Source: Acidobacteriota bacterium
Lineage (GTDB): Bacteria; Acidobacteriota; Vicinamibacteria; Marinacidobacterales; Marinacidobacteraceae
Length of the DNA stretch: 64,000 nt
Direction: 5' to 3'
NCBI GenBank assembly: GCA_022826195.1
Contig: JAJDVI010000001.1
Coordinates: 96,417 to 160,416, forward strand
Shown: positions 35,310 to 45,869 of the stretch, one piece after another
Layout of the letters: each line of letters begins with the position of its first letter
How positions within the stretch are numbered: the first letter of the stretch is position 1
Notes under the pieces: generated by a model
The model's database searches: none
The model's input: the letters and a program-made list of their open reading frames with translations, nothing else
Told to the model about the DNA's origin: nothing
Made by a program: the position numbers and the translations under genes

Positions 35310-36746
35310 TTACACGGGCCCCGTCTCCCAGGGGCCCCACATCGCGTACGTCGTGCTCGACCGTGAACCGCCGGCGCGCGACGATCCCTGGACGTTGAAG
35401 AACAGCACCCTTCCGTCGGGGCTGAAACACGTTCCCGCGTACTCACCGACCGGGTTGGGCGCATGCACGAGGTTGAAGATATGCCCCTCGCGATTCAGAC
35501 CCCGGATGTAGTGATCGCCGGTCCCGTCCTCACAGAGCACGACTCCGCCCCGCGGGCTGACCACGACGTTGTCCGGGGCATCCAGCATCCGCTTGGACAA
35601 GGACTCGAAGACCACTGTCAGTTCGCCGGCGTCATCGGACGTGGGACGGTAGTGGAAGACCTGTCCGCACCGGGCGGCGCCGCCGCTGGTCGACACGATG
35701 TAGATGCCACCGTCTCCGTACCAGGCGCCTTCGAGCCGGTCGAAGCTCGCGGCGCCCTTGGCCCGCCCCTGCCTGAAGACCGCCAGTGGATTCCCCTCGG
35801 CATCCGCGGGATCGGGATCGTCGATGTCAACCCAGTGGACGGGGAACACGGCGCCAACCGTCTGTCCCAGCGCCAGCGGGGTTCCGGGTCGGCCGGTGAT
35901 CGCCAGCATCTGCAGGCGGCCTCCTGCCGAAAGCACTCCGGCCTGATTGGGGATGAAGCGGTAAAAGCCCGCTCCCGCCTCCTCGTCCGGCTCGTAGTCC
36001 CGGTCTTCGGTCTCGTAAACGATCCCGGTGGCCGGGTCCACCGCCGCGGCCTCGTGCACGAAGCGCCCCATCGCGCGTAGAGGCAATGGATTCACCGGCC
36101 CGGTGGCGCTCACCGGAACCTCGAAGATGTACCCGTGCGGCCGCCGGTAGCCGGCCTCGATGCCTCGTACGGTCTCCTCGCAGGACAGCCAGCTTCCCCA
36201 GGGGGTCGGCCCGCCCGCGCAGTTCACCGAGGTGCCCGCCAGGGACACGAATTCATCCACCAGCTCGACCGTCAGGCCACCAGCCGACTCCGAGATCCGG
36301 ACTTCCAGCGACGTGGTTCCTCCGGTGCCCAATGGATCGTAGTAGGGCTCGCCGATGGGGCGCGCATGCGGACTGGTCGCGTCGTCCACCATTTCGTGGT
36401 TGCGGATCAGGCGGACGTTGCCGTTCGGCAACGGGAAGGCGGCCATGCCGTCAAAGGCATTGGGCACTTCGAGATCCGGTCGTATCGACGAAGCGACGCC
36501 GCCCGAACTCAGGGGCACGCAGCGGAAGCCCTCGGGAATCTCGAACTGGGGACTGTCCGCACAGGTCACCAGTTGCCCGTAGTCGGGCGCGCGCGTCCGC
36601 TGTTCCGATACGGCGGCGGCGGACGATCGGGCCGGTAGCGCCGCCGGGACCGATCCCCGCGTTTCGCCGAGCCGCGCCAGCCCGATCAAGGACGGCGCGG
36701 ATACGGCCAGCCGCTGCAGGAAGCGACGACGATCGATCGATCTCAT
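35310..36746 (-). CDS. PhoX-like (DUF839) Tat-exported protein
   Basis: The 478-residue protein has a twin-arginine-like signal (IDRRRFLQRLAVSAPSLIG). PhoX hallmarks are GSWLSCEETVRG, GRFVHEAAAVDPATGIVYETED, GDGGIYIVSTSG, and APDNVVVSPRGGVVLCEDG. PhoX phosphatases need Ca2+/Fe3+; the DUF839 family also contains proteins without proven activity. It is the third gene of a DUF1445 - CehA-like - PhoX-like operon, 19 bp after the second, so phosphorus scavenging is plausible. Confidence 0.8.
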   Translation of the reverse strand: MRSIDRRRFLQRLAVSAPSLIGLARLGETRGSVPAALPARSSAAAVSEQRTRAPDYGQLVTCADSPQFEIPEGFRCVPLSSGGVASSIRPDLEVPNAFDGMAAFPLPNGNVRLIRNHEMVDDATSPHARPIGEPYYDPLGTGGTTSLEVRISESAGGLTVELVDEFVSLAGTSVNCAGGPTPWGSWLSCEETVRGIEAGYRRPHGYIFEVPVSATGPVNPLPLRAMGRFVHEAAAVDPATGIVYETEDRDYEPDEEAGAGFYRFIPNQAGVLSAGGRLQMLAITGRPGTPLALGQTVGAVFPVHWVDIDDPDPADAEGNPLAVFRQGRAKGAASFDRLEGAWYGDGGIYIVSTSGGAARCGQVFHYRPTSDDAGELTVVFESLSKRMLDAPDNVVVSPRGGVVLCEDGTGDHYIRGLNREGHIFNLVHAPNPVGEYAGTCFSPDGRVLFFNVQGSSRAGGSRSSTTYAMWGPWETGPV

Positions 36747-36765
36747 CGCAGACTCCCTCGTGCCC

Positions 36766-39204
36766 CTACCGCAGGAATTCCTGGAGGCGTTCGCGGGCGA
36801 GCGTAAACCGTTCGAGGATGCGGGGGATCGGGATTTCGCCGTAGCGCTCGCGCACCTCGGCTTCGGAGAAGTCGAGGGCGCGGAGCAGGTCGCGCGCCGC
36901 CGCGTCCGCGGCCGCCGGATCGTGGCTGCCCACCTCGCCGATCCAGACGGGGGACGTCTGGGCGAATACCGAGCCGTTCATCCCGGGCCAGCTCTCCTCG
37001 CCGCCGTGCGCCCGGGCCGAGACCCAGCCCCCGGCGGGGGGACTGAGGGAGCCGGCCAGTTCCCGGACCCCGGAACCGTCGAGTCCCGAAACGCTGTCCA
37101 CCACCTCCCCGTTCACGATCAGGTCCACCTGCTCGACCGGTCCGGTATGGGCCAGGGTCAGCGTCCAGGCGGCCTCCCCGCCCGGCGCGGCCGCCTCGCC
37201 GGGGCGCGCGCCGTCCAGGCGGAAGTCCAGAAGAGGGCCGGTCGTCACGAAGCTCCTCCCCGCTTTCAGAGCCTCCAGATAGGGCCCGATCCGGAACGGC
37301 CCCGGCACGTGGACGTAGACGCGCGTCGTCCCCACCGCCATCGTCCGGTGGTAGTCGAGCATCACGTCGGTACCGGCGGAGGCGGCCAGCGGCACCCCCA
37401 GGTTCAGGAACCGGTGCCAGAGGTCCGCCGTGCCGAACTCGTTCGTCCAGAGGCACGCCACCTCGAGGGTGTCGAGGTCACCGAGCACGGCGTCGGGGAT
37501 CACCATGATCGGGATCGCGCCCAGCCCCGCCTCGCTCCCGAAGGGGTCCGGCCGCGACACCGGATGCATGTAGGCGCTCACCCCGCCCTGTCCCCGGGAA
37601 TGCGAAAGGGCGTCGAGGTTCGGGCGGTCGTCCGCTTCGTACACCGGGTAACCCGGCCCCCAGAACCAGGGCCAGAAAACGCTCTCGATGCCGATCAGCC
37701 CGAGGTGGCCCAGGAAGTGGGAGCGGATCTCCTGGCCGAACAGGATGGCCGGGGCCTCGTCCACCCGGCGGTCCATGAAGAACTCGGTGTCGTTCCGCCG
37801 GTGGTGGAGGTTTGCCATCAGCGGGGTGCCGAGATCCAGGTCCTCCCCCGCCTGCAGCAGTTCCAGATCGTCGGGCGAGAGCCGCGTCACGCCTCCGTAG
37901 TTGAGATGGAAGTGGTGGTCGGCGGAGCGGTAGCCGGCGGCCCGCGCGTCCCAGAGCGGCTCGAAGACCAGCTCGGCCTCCGCCGTCTCTCCGGGAGAAA
38001 CGGGGACCGATGCCGTGGCGGGCAGACTGCTGAATCCGTGCGTCGCGCTGATCCGCACCTCCCCCGCCGGGGAGGCCGGAACCTCGACCTCCACGACGCC
38101 GGACGAATAGAAGTAGATCCGGCCGTGGGTCCCGTCGAACCGGGGAAAAACACCGGGAACAACCGTGGGATGGCCAGCCGGATCCAGCACTTCGAGCCGC
38201 GCCGGAACGGGCGAGTCGCCCCCGGCCTTCCGCGTGGTGATGCGGACACGCGCCAGCGGCGCCCCGAAGTCCCAACTGCGAATGGGGATGTCCGCTACCG
38301 GGCCGCCCCGGGTGCTGATCTTCCGCAGCCGGAACTCCTCGTGGTCGTCGGCCTCCGTATAGATCACCGACTCGCCGTCCGCCGTGAAAGCGGGGGTCAG
38401 CGGCAGTCCCCGCGCAGCCACGAGCTCCATCGGATCCACCTTTTCGGGGTCCAGCAGCATCAACCGGTAGCCGTCGCCGCCGTCCCCGGCCGGCCAGTTC
38501 AGCGCCAGAACCCCCCGCCCCTGGGCGGCGCCGGGCCGGGCCTGCGACGCGATGGACTCGGCCCGCAGCGAAGTCTCGTCCCCGGAAGCGTCCCGGACGA
38601 TGACCGCATCGGCGGAGGACCGGCCCTTGGACAGGTAGGCGAGGCCCCCGTCCGGAAGCGGCTGCGGCCGGACCTCGAGGCCACGGCGCTCCGTGACCCG
38701 CGCCGGCTCGCCCGTCTCGAGCGAAAGCCGCCAGATGTCGAGATCACCCTCGGTGGAGGCGCTGAAGTAGAGCGTTTCCCCGTCGGGTGACCAGGCAGGG
38801 TCGAGGACGATGGAGTCGTCCTCGAAGAGCAGCGTCTCCTCGCCGGTGGCGATGTCGAGCTGCCAGATGGTGAGACGCCGGCTGTCGTCGCGGAGGAACG
38901 CCAGCCGGGTCCCGTCGGGATGCCACGCGGGGCGGCTGTCGAGTTCCGGTCCGCTGGTGACCCGCCGGGCCACCCCGGTCGCGGGATCGAGCAGCCAGAT
39001 CCAGCCGCGCGCGGCGATGGCGATGGTCCCACCGTCCGGGGAGGGGGCCGGATCGGTTGGTCCGGCAACCACCATCGGCAGTTCGAACCCTTCCACGTAC
39101 ACATGGTGGGAATACCCCTCGAGCTTCGGATAGCGGTTCGTCCACTGGGCGGAGGCGAGCCCGGGAACGAGCGTGAAGATGAGGGACAGGAGAGCCAGTT
39201 TCAT
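36766..39204 (-). CDS. TolB-like beta-propeller fused to a CehA/McbA-type metallohydrolase
   Basis: The 812-residue protein has a signal peptide (about 1-19). A TolB/WD40-like propeller spans about 45-300 (repeats such as [33 protein letters not shown]). The C-terminal PHP-like domain has [41 protein letters not shown] and a late HRTMAVG. CehA/McbA enzymes hydrolyse esters and carbamates, including phosphoesters. A propeller in front suggests substrate sensing or docking. It lies in the operon with DUF1445 and PhoX-like genes. Confidence 0.78.
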   Translation of the reverse strand: MKLALLSLIFTLVPGLASAQWTNRYPKLEGYSHHVYVEGFELPMVVAGPTDPAPSPDGGTIAIAARGWIWLLDPATGVARRVTSGPELDSRPAWHPDGTRLAFLRDDSRRLTIWQLDIATGEETLLFEDDSIVLDPAWSPDGETLYFSASTEGDLDIWRLSLETGEPARVTERRGLEVRPQPLPDGGLAYLSKGRSSADAVIVRDASGDETSLRAESIASQARPGAAQGRGVLALNWPAGDGGDGYRLMLLDPEKVDPMELVAARGLPLTPAFTADGESVIYTEADDHEEFRLRKISTRGGPVADIPIRSWDFGAPLARVRITTRKAGGDSPVPARLEVLDPAGHPTVVPGVFPRFDGTHGRIYFYSSGVVEVEVPASPAGEVRISATHGFSSLPATASVPVSPGETAEAELVFEPLWDARAAGYRSADHHFHLNYGGVTRLSPDDLELLQAGEDLDLGTPLMANLHHRRNDTEFFMDRRVDEAPAILFGQEIRSHFLGHLGLIGIESVFWPWFWGPGYPVYEADDRPNLDALSHSRGQGGVSAYMHPVSRPDPFGSEAGLGAIPIMVIPDAVLGDLDTLEVACLWTNEFGTADLWHRFLNLGVPLAASAGTDVMLDYHRTMAVGTTRVYVHVPGPFRIGPYLEALKAGRSFVTTGPLLDFRLDGARPGEAAAPGGEAAWTLTLAHTGPVEQVDLIVNGEVVDSVSGLDGSGVRELAGSLSPPAGGWVSARAHGGEESWPGMNGSVFAQTSPVWIGEVGSHDPAAADAAARDLLRALDFSEAEVRERYGEIPIPRILERFTLARERLQEFLR

Positions 39205-39226
39205 TGCGCTACCTCCGCGGTGGCGA

Positions 39227-40063
39227 CTACGCGGCCCGCTGGATCTGTTCGGCCACCGGCACGTCCGTGACGAACATGCAGCCCGGCGTGTGGGAAATCA
39301 GGAGGTCCGGCTGCGCGTTCCGGCAGGCGACCTGCGAGGTGACCCCGCAAGCCCAGAAGACCGGCACCTCTCCCGGCAGCAGTCCCCCGTGCTCGCCCCA
39401 GTCGGGACAGCCGAGATCGTGGATCCCGAGCGCCGCCGGGTCGCCGATGTGCACCGGGGCCCCGTGGGCGAGCGGCTGCTCGCCGCTGATCCGGACCGCA
39501 TCCTCCACCCGAGCCTCGGGAATCGGCCGCATGGTGACCACCAGGCGCCCGTGGAAGGGCCCCACCGGTTCGCACTTTCGCCCGCTGAGGTACATCGGCA
39601 CGACCCGGCCCTCGTCCTGGTGCCGGAGCCGGATTCCGGCCTCCACGAGCCCCGCCTCGAAACCGAAACTGCATCCGAGCAGGAAGGAGGTCAGATCCGG
39701 CTCCCACGCGTCCCGCACGTCGCCGACCTCGACGGGCGGGCCGCCGCGCCGGCTGATCCGGTACCGCGGCACGTCGGTCCGGAGATCCGCGCCCGGAGCG
39801 AGGGTCGTCAGCACCGGGCTCTCGCTCATCAACAGGAGCGGACAGGGCTTGGGATTCCGCTCGCAGAACGTCCGGAAGTCCCCGGCGAGCGAACGGGGCA
39901 GCACGATCAGGTTGGCCTGGGCAAAACCGGGGCACGCCCCCGAGGTGGTTCCTTCGAACGCGCCGTCCCGGCAGGCCGCGCGGAGCGCCGCCGGGTGCGC
40001 CAACGGGTCGGCCGGGTCGCTGAACGCCGGTTCGTCACCAGCCAGCGGACGGCTGTCCTGCAT
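39227..40063 (-). CDS. DUF1445 (D-glutamate cyclase-like) protein
   Basis: ATG at 40063 gives 278 residues; an upstream extension is open but lacks coding character. DUF1445 features include [41 protein letters not shown] and [13 protein letters not shown]. The family includes mitochondrial D-glutamate cyclase (DGLUCY) and putative hydro-lyases. It is the first gene of a minus-strand operon with the CehA-like and PhoX-like genes. Whether it makes 5-oxo-D-proline here is unknown. Confidence 0.85.
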   Translation of the reverse strand: MQDSRPLAGDEPAFSDPADPLAHPAALRAACRDGAFEGTTSGACPGFAQANLIVLPRSLAGDFRTFCERNPKPCPLLLMSESPVLTTLAPGADLRTDVPRYRISRRGGPPVEVGDVRDAWEPDLTSFLLGCSFGFEAGLVEAGIRLRHQDEGRVVPMYLSGRKCEPVGPFHGRLVVTMRPIPEARVEDAVRISGEQPLAHGAPVHIGDPAALGIHDLGCPDWGEHGGLLPGEVPVFWACGVTSQVACRNAQPDLLISHTPGCMFVTDVPVAEQIQRAA

Positions 40064-40147
40064 CGCGTCAGACCTCCGTGGCAACTCTACCGGGACACCC
40101 CGCGAAAGCCGCAAAAAGGGGAACGCCGTACCGCGCCCACCGGCTGT

Positions 40148-40153
40148 TATACT
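40148..40153 (+). promoter_or_regulatory. predicted -10 of the rplM operon promoter
   Basis: TATACT sits in the string GTTATACTGCCCGC and predicts a start near 40160. No good -35 is visible. The predicted start coincides with the first base of the leader stem. Confidence 0.55.
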
Positions 40154-40159
40154 GCCCGC

Positions 40160-40241
40160 TTCGGGCGACTCCGCGACCTCCGCACGTTCCGGCGGCAATC
40201 GGACCGGGACCTGCCGGGAAGCGACGCGCCCGAATTTTTTT
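40160..40241 (+). promoter_or_regulatory. attenuator-like RNA leader of the rplM operon
   Basis: The outer stem pairs TTCGGGCG (40160-40167) with CGCCCGAA (40227-40234), followed by seven T (40235-40241). An inner arm pairs TTCCGGCGGCA (40188-40198) with TGCCGGGAA (with a two-base bulge). Read as RNA it is an intrinsic terminator located 61 bases before the rplM start. It could attenuate the operon in response to a ribosomal protein (L13 or S9) or act as a short stand-alone RNA. It is not similar to any leader I can name. Confidence 0.65.
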
Positions 40242-40301
40242 ACTCTGGAACACCTCCACGCACTGCCATCCCGACCTCCCACCACCCCCATTCTCAGCAC
40301 G

Positions 40302-40760
40302 TTGTCCCGTTCGGCAGGCACGACCTTCGCGCGCGCCAGTGAAATCAGGCGCCGTTGGTTCGTGGTGGATGCGGACGATCAGCCTCTCGGCCGCCTCGCG
40401 AGCCGGGTGGCCCGGGTGCTGACAGGCAAGCACAAGCCTTCCTGGACTCCGTTCCTCGACTGTGGCGACCACGTGATCGTGCTGAACGCCGCCCGGGTCC
40501 GCCTCACCGGCCGCAAGGAAGAGCAGAAGGTGTACTACCGGACCAGCGGACGGCCCGGGGGCCTGAAGTCGAGGACCGCCGCCCAGGTCCGCAGCAGCCA
40601 CCCCGAGCGTCTCGTCGAGAGCGCGGTGCGGGGGATGTTGCCCAAGGGAAGCCTCGGGCGCTCGCAGTTCATGAAGCTCAAGGTGTATTCGGGCGGCGAA
40701 CACCCGCACGAGGCCCAGCAGCCGGAACCCATGCCAGCCCATCTCAGCCCCTCGTCCTGA
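40302..40760 (+). CDS. rplM: ribosomal protein L13
   Basis: The L13 hallmarks are [52 protein letters not shown], the [14 protein letters not shown] loop, and [15 protein letters not shown]. The start is uncertain: TTG at 40302 gives a normal N-terminus (Trp 19), and no clear ribosome site precedes it. The product is about 152 residues with a Pro-rich C-terminal tail. It is the first gene of the translation operon, preceded by an attenuator-like leader, and overlaps rpsI (TGATG). Confidence 0.92.
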   Translation: MSRSAGTTFARASEIRRRWFVVDADDQPLGRLASRVARVLTGKHKPSWTPFLDCGDHVIVLNAARVRLTGRKEEQKVYYRTSGRPGGLKSRTAAQVRSSHPERLVESAVRGMLPKGSLGRSQFMKLKVYSGGEHPHEAQQPEPMPAHLSPSS

Positions 40761-41152
40761 TGTCAGAACCCCTCGCCTACGGAACCGGCAAGCGGAAGAG
40801 TTCCATCGCCCGGGTCTACCTGCGGAACGGCTCCGGCGAGATCCTGGTGAACCACCGGCCGCTCGCCGACTACTTCCCGCGGGAGGCGTACCAGAACTGG
40901 GTCACCCAGCCGCTGCTCGCCACCGACCAGGGCAGCGCGGTGGACATCGACGCCCGCGTCAAGGGCGGCGGCTTGTCCGGGCAGGCGGCCGCGGTGCGGC
41001 TCGGCATCGCCCGGGCGCTGAGCGACAACGACGCGCGGCTGCGCCCGGAACTCAAGCGCCGGGGTTTCCTCACCCGGGATGCGCGGCGCAAGGAGCGCAA
41101 GAAATATGGACAGCCGGGCGCGCGGAAGCGCTTCCAGTACTCCAAGCGCTGA
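40760..41152 (+). CDS. rpsI: ribosomal protein S9
   Basis: The 130-residue protein has AYGTGKRKSSIARVYLRNGSG, VKGGGLSGQAAAVRLGIARAL, and the invariant C-terminus RKKYGQPGARKRFQYSKR that reaches the P-site tRNA. ATG at 40760 is shared with the rplM stop (TGATG). rplM-rpsI linkage is near universal. Confidence 0.96.
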   Translation: MSEPLAYGTGKRKSSIARVYLRNGSGEILVNHRPLADYFPREAYQNWVTQPLLATDQGSAVDIDARVKGGGLSGQAAAVRLGIARALSDNDARLRPELKRRGFLTRDARRKERKKYGQPGARKRFQYSKR

Positions 41153-41212
41153 CGATGGCTCTCCCGCTGCTTCCGAGCTTTCGCTGGCGGGCCTCCGCCT
41201 GCCGTTGATCCG

Positions 41213-42199
<987 letters not shown>

Positions 42200-42264
42200 C
42201 CGGACACCCTCGAGACACCGCCAAAGAGTCGCCGCCCCGGCGGCTTCAACAGGAGATTCCCCAA

Positions 42265-42891
42265 ATGGCCGCCATCAGCGCCCAGGACGTCAAGAAGCTC
42301 CGGGATCTGACCGGAGCGGGCTTCGCCGACTGCAAGAAAGCACTCGTGGACGCGGACGGAGACTTCGACAAGGCCATCCGCCTGCTGCGCGAGAAGGGCG
42401 CCGCGGCGGCGGAGCGCCGCGCGGGACGAACCACCAGCGAGGGGCTCATCCACTCGTACATCCACGATCACCGGATCGGGGTGATGGTGGAGCTCTCCTG
42501 CGAGACCGATTTCGTGGCCCGGAACCAGACGTTCCGCGACCTCGCGAACGACGTGGCGATCCACATCGCCTGCGCCTATCCCGCCCCGGCGCGCTGGGTC
42601 CGGCGGGAGGAGGTGCCCGAGGACGTGATTTGCGACGAGACGGACCTCATCCGCGCGCAGTTGGCGCAGGATCCGAAGAACGCCAACAAGCCGCCCGCGG
42701 TGGTGGACCGCATCGTGTCCGGAAAGCTCGACCGGTTCCTCTCCGAGCGGGTGCTCGTCGAGCAGCCCTACGCCCTCGACGACTCCAAGAAGATGCGCGT
42801 CCAGGACCGGATCCTGGAAGCCGCGCAGGCCATCAAGGAGAACATTCAGGTGCGGCGCTTCATCCGCTTCGAGCGCGGGGAACAACTGTAG
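42265..42891 (+). CDS. tsf: elongation factor Ts (short form)
   Basis: At 208 residues this is the short EF-Ts type (as in Thermus) rather than the ~280-residue E. coli form. The UBA-like N-terminus KKLRDLTGAGFADCKKAL contacts EF-Tu, and VMVELSCETDFVARN is the conserved core. AGGAG at 42251-42255 decides the start. EF-Ts recycles EF-Tu-GDP. Gene order rpsB-tsf-pyrH-frr is standard. Confidence 0.95.
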   Translation: MAAISAQDVKKLRDLTGAGFADCKKALVDADGDFDKAIRLLREKGAAAAERRAGRTTSEGLIHSYIHDHRIGVMVELSCETDFVARNQTFRDLANDVAIHIACAYPAPARWVRREEVPEDVICDETDLIRAQLAQDPKNANKPPAVVDRIVSGKLDRFLSERVLVEQPYALDDSKKMRVQDRILEAAQAIKENIQVRRFIRFERGEQL

Positions 42892-42953
42892 CGACCGGTC
42901 GCGGCGAACAGCTTTCGCGTCCGGTCGCGCCGAAAGCCGCGTACCATGACCGC

Positions 42954-43685
42954 ATGAGCGGGAGCCGGCCGAACCCACCGCGCCGGGTTCTGCTCAAGCT
43001 GTCGGGCCAGGCGCTCAAGGGCGAGGAGCACGCCGGCATCTCTCCGGGTGAGGTGGAGCGGATGGCGCGGCTCATCGCCGCGGTCCACAGCGACGGCATC
43101 GAGACCGCCTGCGTGATCGGCGGCGGGAACATCTTCCGGGGGCTCGGCGCCGAAACCCGCGGCATGGACCGGGTCACCGCGGATTCGATGGGGATGCTCG
43201 CCACCCTGATCAACGCCCTCGCGGTCCAGGAGGCGCTCGAAAAGCGGGGTTGCCACACCCGGGTGATGTCCGCCATCACCGTCCGCCAGGTCGCCGAACC
43301 CTTCATCCGCCGCCGGGCCCTCCGGCACCTCGAGAAGGGACGGATCACCCTCTTCGCGGCGGGCACCGGAAACCCCTACTTCTCGACGGACACCGCCGCC
43401 GCGCTGCGGGCCAACGAGATTCGCGCGGACGTGCTCATCAAGGCCACCCGGGTTCCGGGAGTCTTCACCGGCGACCCGGAGAAGGACCCGGAGGCCCGGC
43501 CGATCCGCCGGCTCACCTATCTGGAAGCGATCCGGCAGGAACTCCGCTTCATGGACACCACCGCGATCTCGCTGTGCATGGAGAACGACCTCCCGATCGT
43601 GGTGTGCCACCAGGACGACATTCAACAAGCCGCCCGGGGCGACGACGTCGGGACCCGGGTCGAAAAGCCGGCCCTCGACACGTAG
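42954..43685 (+). CDS. pyrH: uridylate kinase
   Basis: The 243-residue hexameric UMP kinase phosphorylates UMP to UDP. Motifs are RRVLLKLSGQALKGE, ACVIGGGNIFRG, DSMGMLATLINALAVQEAL, FAAGTGNPYFSTDTAAALRA and MDTTAISLCMENDLPIVV. The ATG at 42954 is preferred over one three codons upstream; both are possible. Confidence 0.95.
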   Translation: MSGSRPNPPRRVLLKLSGQALKGEEHAGISPGEVERMARLIAAVHSDGIETACVIGGGNIFRGLGAETRGMDRVTADSMGMLATLINALAVQEALEKRGCHTRVMSAITVRQVAEPFIRRRALRHLEKGRITLFAAGTGNPYFSTDTAAALRANEIRADVLIKATRVPGVFTGDPEKDPEARPIRRLTYLEAIRQELRFMDTTAISLCMENDLPIVVCHQDDIQQAARGDDVGTRVEKPALDT

Positions 43686-43707
43686 GGCCGCGGGGGGAGC
43701 GGAAGCG

Positions 43708-44265
43708 ATGGATCACCAGATTCTGGACGACCTGAACCGCCGGATGGACAAGACGGTCGAGGTGTTCGAGCACGAACTGGCTTCGGTCCGTACCGGGCGG
43801 GCGTCGGTGGCCCTGTTGGACTCGGTCCGGGTGGACTACTACGGGCAGCTCATGCCGCTGAACCAGGTCGCCACCCTGAAGACGCCGGACGCGAGCACCA
43901 TCACCGTGCAGCCCTGGGAGCGGAACCTGCTGCCCGCGATCGACAGGGCGATCCGGGCGGCCGACCTCGACCTGAACCCTGCCTCGGACGGCACCATGCT
44001 CCGGATTCCCATCCCGCCGCTCAGCCAGGAACGGCGGAAGCAGCTCGCCAAGAGCATCAGCCGGATGGCCGAGGAACACAAGAACGCGCTCCGGCAGGTG
44101 CGGCGCGACGCCAACCAGCGCGCCAAGAAGCTGGTCAAGAGCAAGGAACTCTCCGAGGACCTCGAGCACGACCTCGAGGCCGAGGTCCAAAAGGCCACCG
44201 ACGCCCACGTGAAGCGGGTTGCCGAAATCGCGTCCCGCAAGGAGGCGAGCATCCTCTCCGTCTGA
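43708..44265 (+). CDS. frr: ribosome recycling factor
   Basis: At 185 residues it has family length. Motifs are FEHELASVRTGRASVALLD, VDYYGQLMPLNQVATL, QPWERNLLPAIDRAI, and IPIPPLSQERRKQLAK. With EF-G it splits post-termination ribosomes. GGGGAGCGGAAGCG precedes the ATG. Its stop abuts the thrC start codon. Confidence 0.96.
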   Translation: MDHQILDDLNRRMDKTVEVFEHELASVRTGRASVALLDSVRVDYYGQLMPLNQVATLKTPDASTITVQPWERNLLPAIDRAIRAADLDLNPASDGTMLRIPIPPLSQERRKQLAKSISRMAEEHKNALRQVRRDANQRAKKLVKSKELSEDLEHDLEAEVQKATDAHVKRVAEIASRKEASILSV

Positions 44266-45471
44266 ATGGCTGCGCCGTACTCCTATCTCACCCACCTCGA
44301 GTGCTCGAAGACCGGGCATCGCCACGACGCCTTCGCGCCCCAGAACCTCTCGAACGAGAAGCACCCGCTGCTCGCCTGCTACGACCTCGAAGCGGCGGCG
44401 CGGACGTTCACCCCGGCGTCCATCAAGGACCGGCCCTTCGATCTCTGGCGCTACCACGAGGTCCTGCCGATCCAGGAGGAGCGCCACTGCCTGAAGCTCG
44501 GGGAAGGCGGCACCCCGCTCCACCCCGCGCCCACCCTGGGGGCGGAACTCGGGATCCGCGAACTCCTCATCAAGGACGAGGGGATGAACCCCACCGGAAG
44601 CTTCAAGGACCGGGGGCTCTGCCTGGCGGTCTCGGCGGCGTACCAGTTCGACGCTCCCGGCATCGCCCTCCCCTCGGCGGGGAACGCCGGCGGGGCGGCC
44701 GCCGCCTACGCGGCCCGGGCCGGGCTGCGGTGCGTGGTCGCGGTGCCCCGTGACTGTCCGGAGGTGAACCGGATCGAGGCCTCGGTGTACGGCGCCGAGG
44801 TCCACTCGATCGACGGCCTGATCTCCGACGCGGGCCGGATGATCGCGGAACTGGCGCCGGGACGCGGACTCTTCGAGGTGGCCACGCTGAAGGAGCCCTA
44901 CCGCATCGAGGGCAAGAAGACGATGGGCTACGAGGTCTTCGAGCAGCTCGGGCGCCTGCCCGACGTGATCCTCTACCCGACCGGCGGCGGAACCGGCCTC
45001 ATCGGCATGTGGAAGGCGTTCGACGAGATGGAGCAGCTCGGCTGGGTCGGGCCGGAGCGGCCGCGGATGGTGTCGGTGCAGTCCGAGGGCTGCGCGCCCA
45101 TTCCGAAGGCGTTCGAGGAGGGCACGGAAGCCTCCGAGATGTGGCAGGACGCGCACACCGTGGCGTCCGGGCTCCGGGTTCCCAAGGCGCTCGGGGACTT
45201 CCTGATCCTGGAGGCGGTCCGGGAGAGCGGCGGCACCGCGATCGCCGTCAGCGACGAGGAACTCATGCGCGACGCCCGCCGGATCGCCACCGCCGAGGGC
45301 ATCTTCGCCGCCCCCGAGGGCGGCGCCTGCCTCAGCGCGCTGCGCCGGCTCCGCGAATGGGGCGACGTGACCGAGGACGACACCGTCGTCCTCTTCAACA
45401 CCGGCACCGGAGCGAAGTACGTCGAAGCCTTCCTCGGCCCCGGCGCGGCCGCCCAACACGCCGAGTTGTAG
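44266..45471 (+). CDS. thrC: threonine synthase
   Basis: The 401-residue PLP enzyme converts O-phosphohomoserine to threonine. The PLP lysine is in [15 protein letters not shown], the phosphate-binding region is [13 protein letters not shown], and [14 protein letters not shown] lies ahead of it. The N-terminus ([13 protein letters not shown]) carries a cysteine, but the usual second pair is missing. ATG begins directly after the frr stop, so it is probably co-transcribed with the translation genes. A related PLP synthase role cannot be excluded. Confidence 0.88.
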   Translation: MAAPYSYLTHLECSKTGHRHDAFAPQNLSNEKHPLLACYDLEAAARTFTPASIKDRPFDLWRYHEVLPIQEERHCLKLGEGGTPLHPAPTLGAELGIRELLIKDEGMNPTGSFKDRGLCLAVSAAYQFDAPGIALPSAGNAGGAAAAYAARAGLRCVVAVPRDCPEVNRIEASVYGAEVHSIDGLISDAGRMIAELAPGRGLFEVATLKEPYRIEGKKTMGYEVFEQLGRLPDVILYPTGGGTGLIGMWKAFDEMEQLGWVGPERPRMVSVQSEGCAPIPKAFEEGTEASEMWQDAHTVASGLRVPKALGDFLILEAVRESGGTAIAVSDEELMRDARRIATAEGIFAAPEGGACLSALRRLREWGDVTEDDTVVLFNTGTGAKYVEAFLGPGAAAQHAEL

Positions 45472-45474
45472 GGG

Positions 45475-45625
45475 AGCGGAGCGTCGGTCTCCGGCCGGCA
45501 TCGACCGCCGGCAGGCGGTCGAAACCGCACCCCGCTCCCCGGACTCACGGCGGCCACGGCTTGGAACGCCGGTCTCCAGACCGGCACGCGCGGTGCTTCG
45601 CACCGCGCAAGTCACAACGCCACCC
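45475..45625 (+). repeat. two-hairpin intergenic repeats, two units after thrC
   Basis: Unit one (about 45475-45535) holds a CCGGCCGG-type stem and GACCGCC-GGCA-GGCGGTC. Unit two (45558-45625) holds CCGGTCT-CC-AGACCGG, GCGCGGTGC-TTC-GCACCGCGC and the CAACGCCACCC tail. Confidence 0.8.
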
Positions 45626-45679
45626 GGAATAGGTAGCTCCCGCCTCGGCGGGCAGTTCAAGAGTGGAGGTGGCCCATAC

Positions 45680-45795
45680 GGCTTGGAGCGCCGGCCTCCG
45701 GCCGGCATCGACCGCCAAGAGGCGGTCGAAAGCGCACCCCGCTCTCCGGCCTCACGGCGGATACGGCTTGGAACGCCGACGGCGCCATCACGGCC
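45680..45795 (+). repeat. two-hairpin intergenic repeat, duplicated copy
   Basis: About 80 bp repeats the block near 45488-45570 almost exactly (GGCATCGACCGCC, then CGCACCCCGCTC, then GGCTTGGAACGCCG). It contains GCCGGCC-TCC-GGCCGGC and GACCGCC-AAGA-GGCGGTC. The remainder of 45472-45869 has no gene. Confidence 0.75.
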
Positions 45796-45869
45796 CTTGA
45801 GCGGCCCGCGGGACGGCGGTTGAGAGCAACTGGCCGGGCGGACGGCGCTCCCTTACTCTCCCAGCCTTC

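Noticed and set aside
40064..40321. N-terminal extension of the DUF1445 gene to 40321
   Set aside because: The added 86 codons have no family similarity and would run across the rplM promoter and leader; the ATG at 40063 matches the family start.
45472..45869. Short-repeat arrangement considered as a CRISPR array
   Set aside because: Repeat units are internally palindromic, spacing is irregular and no cas gene is near.
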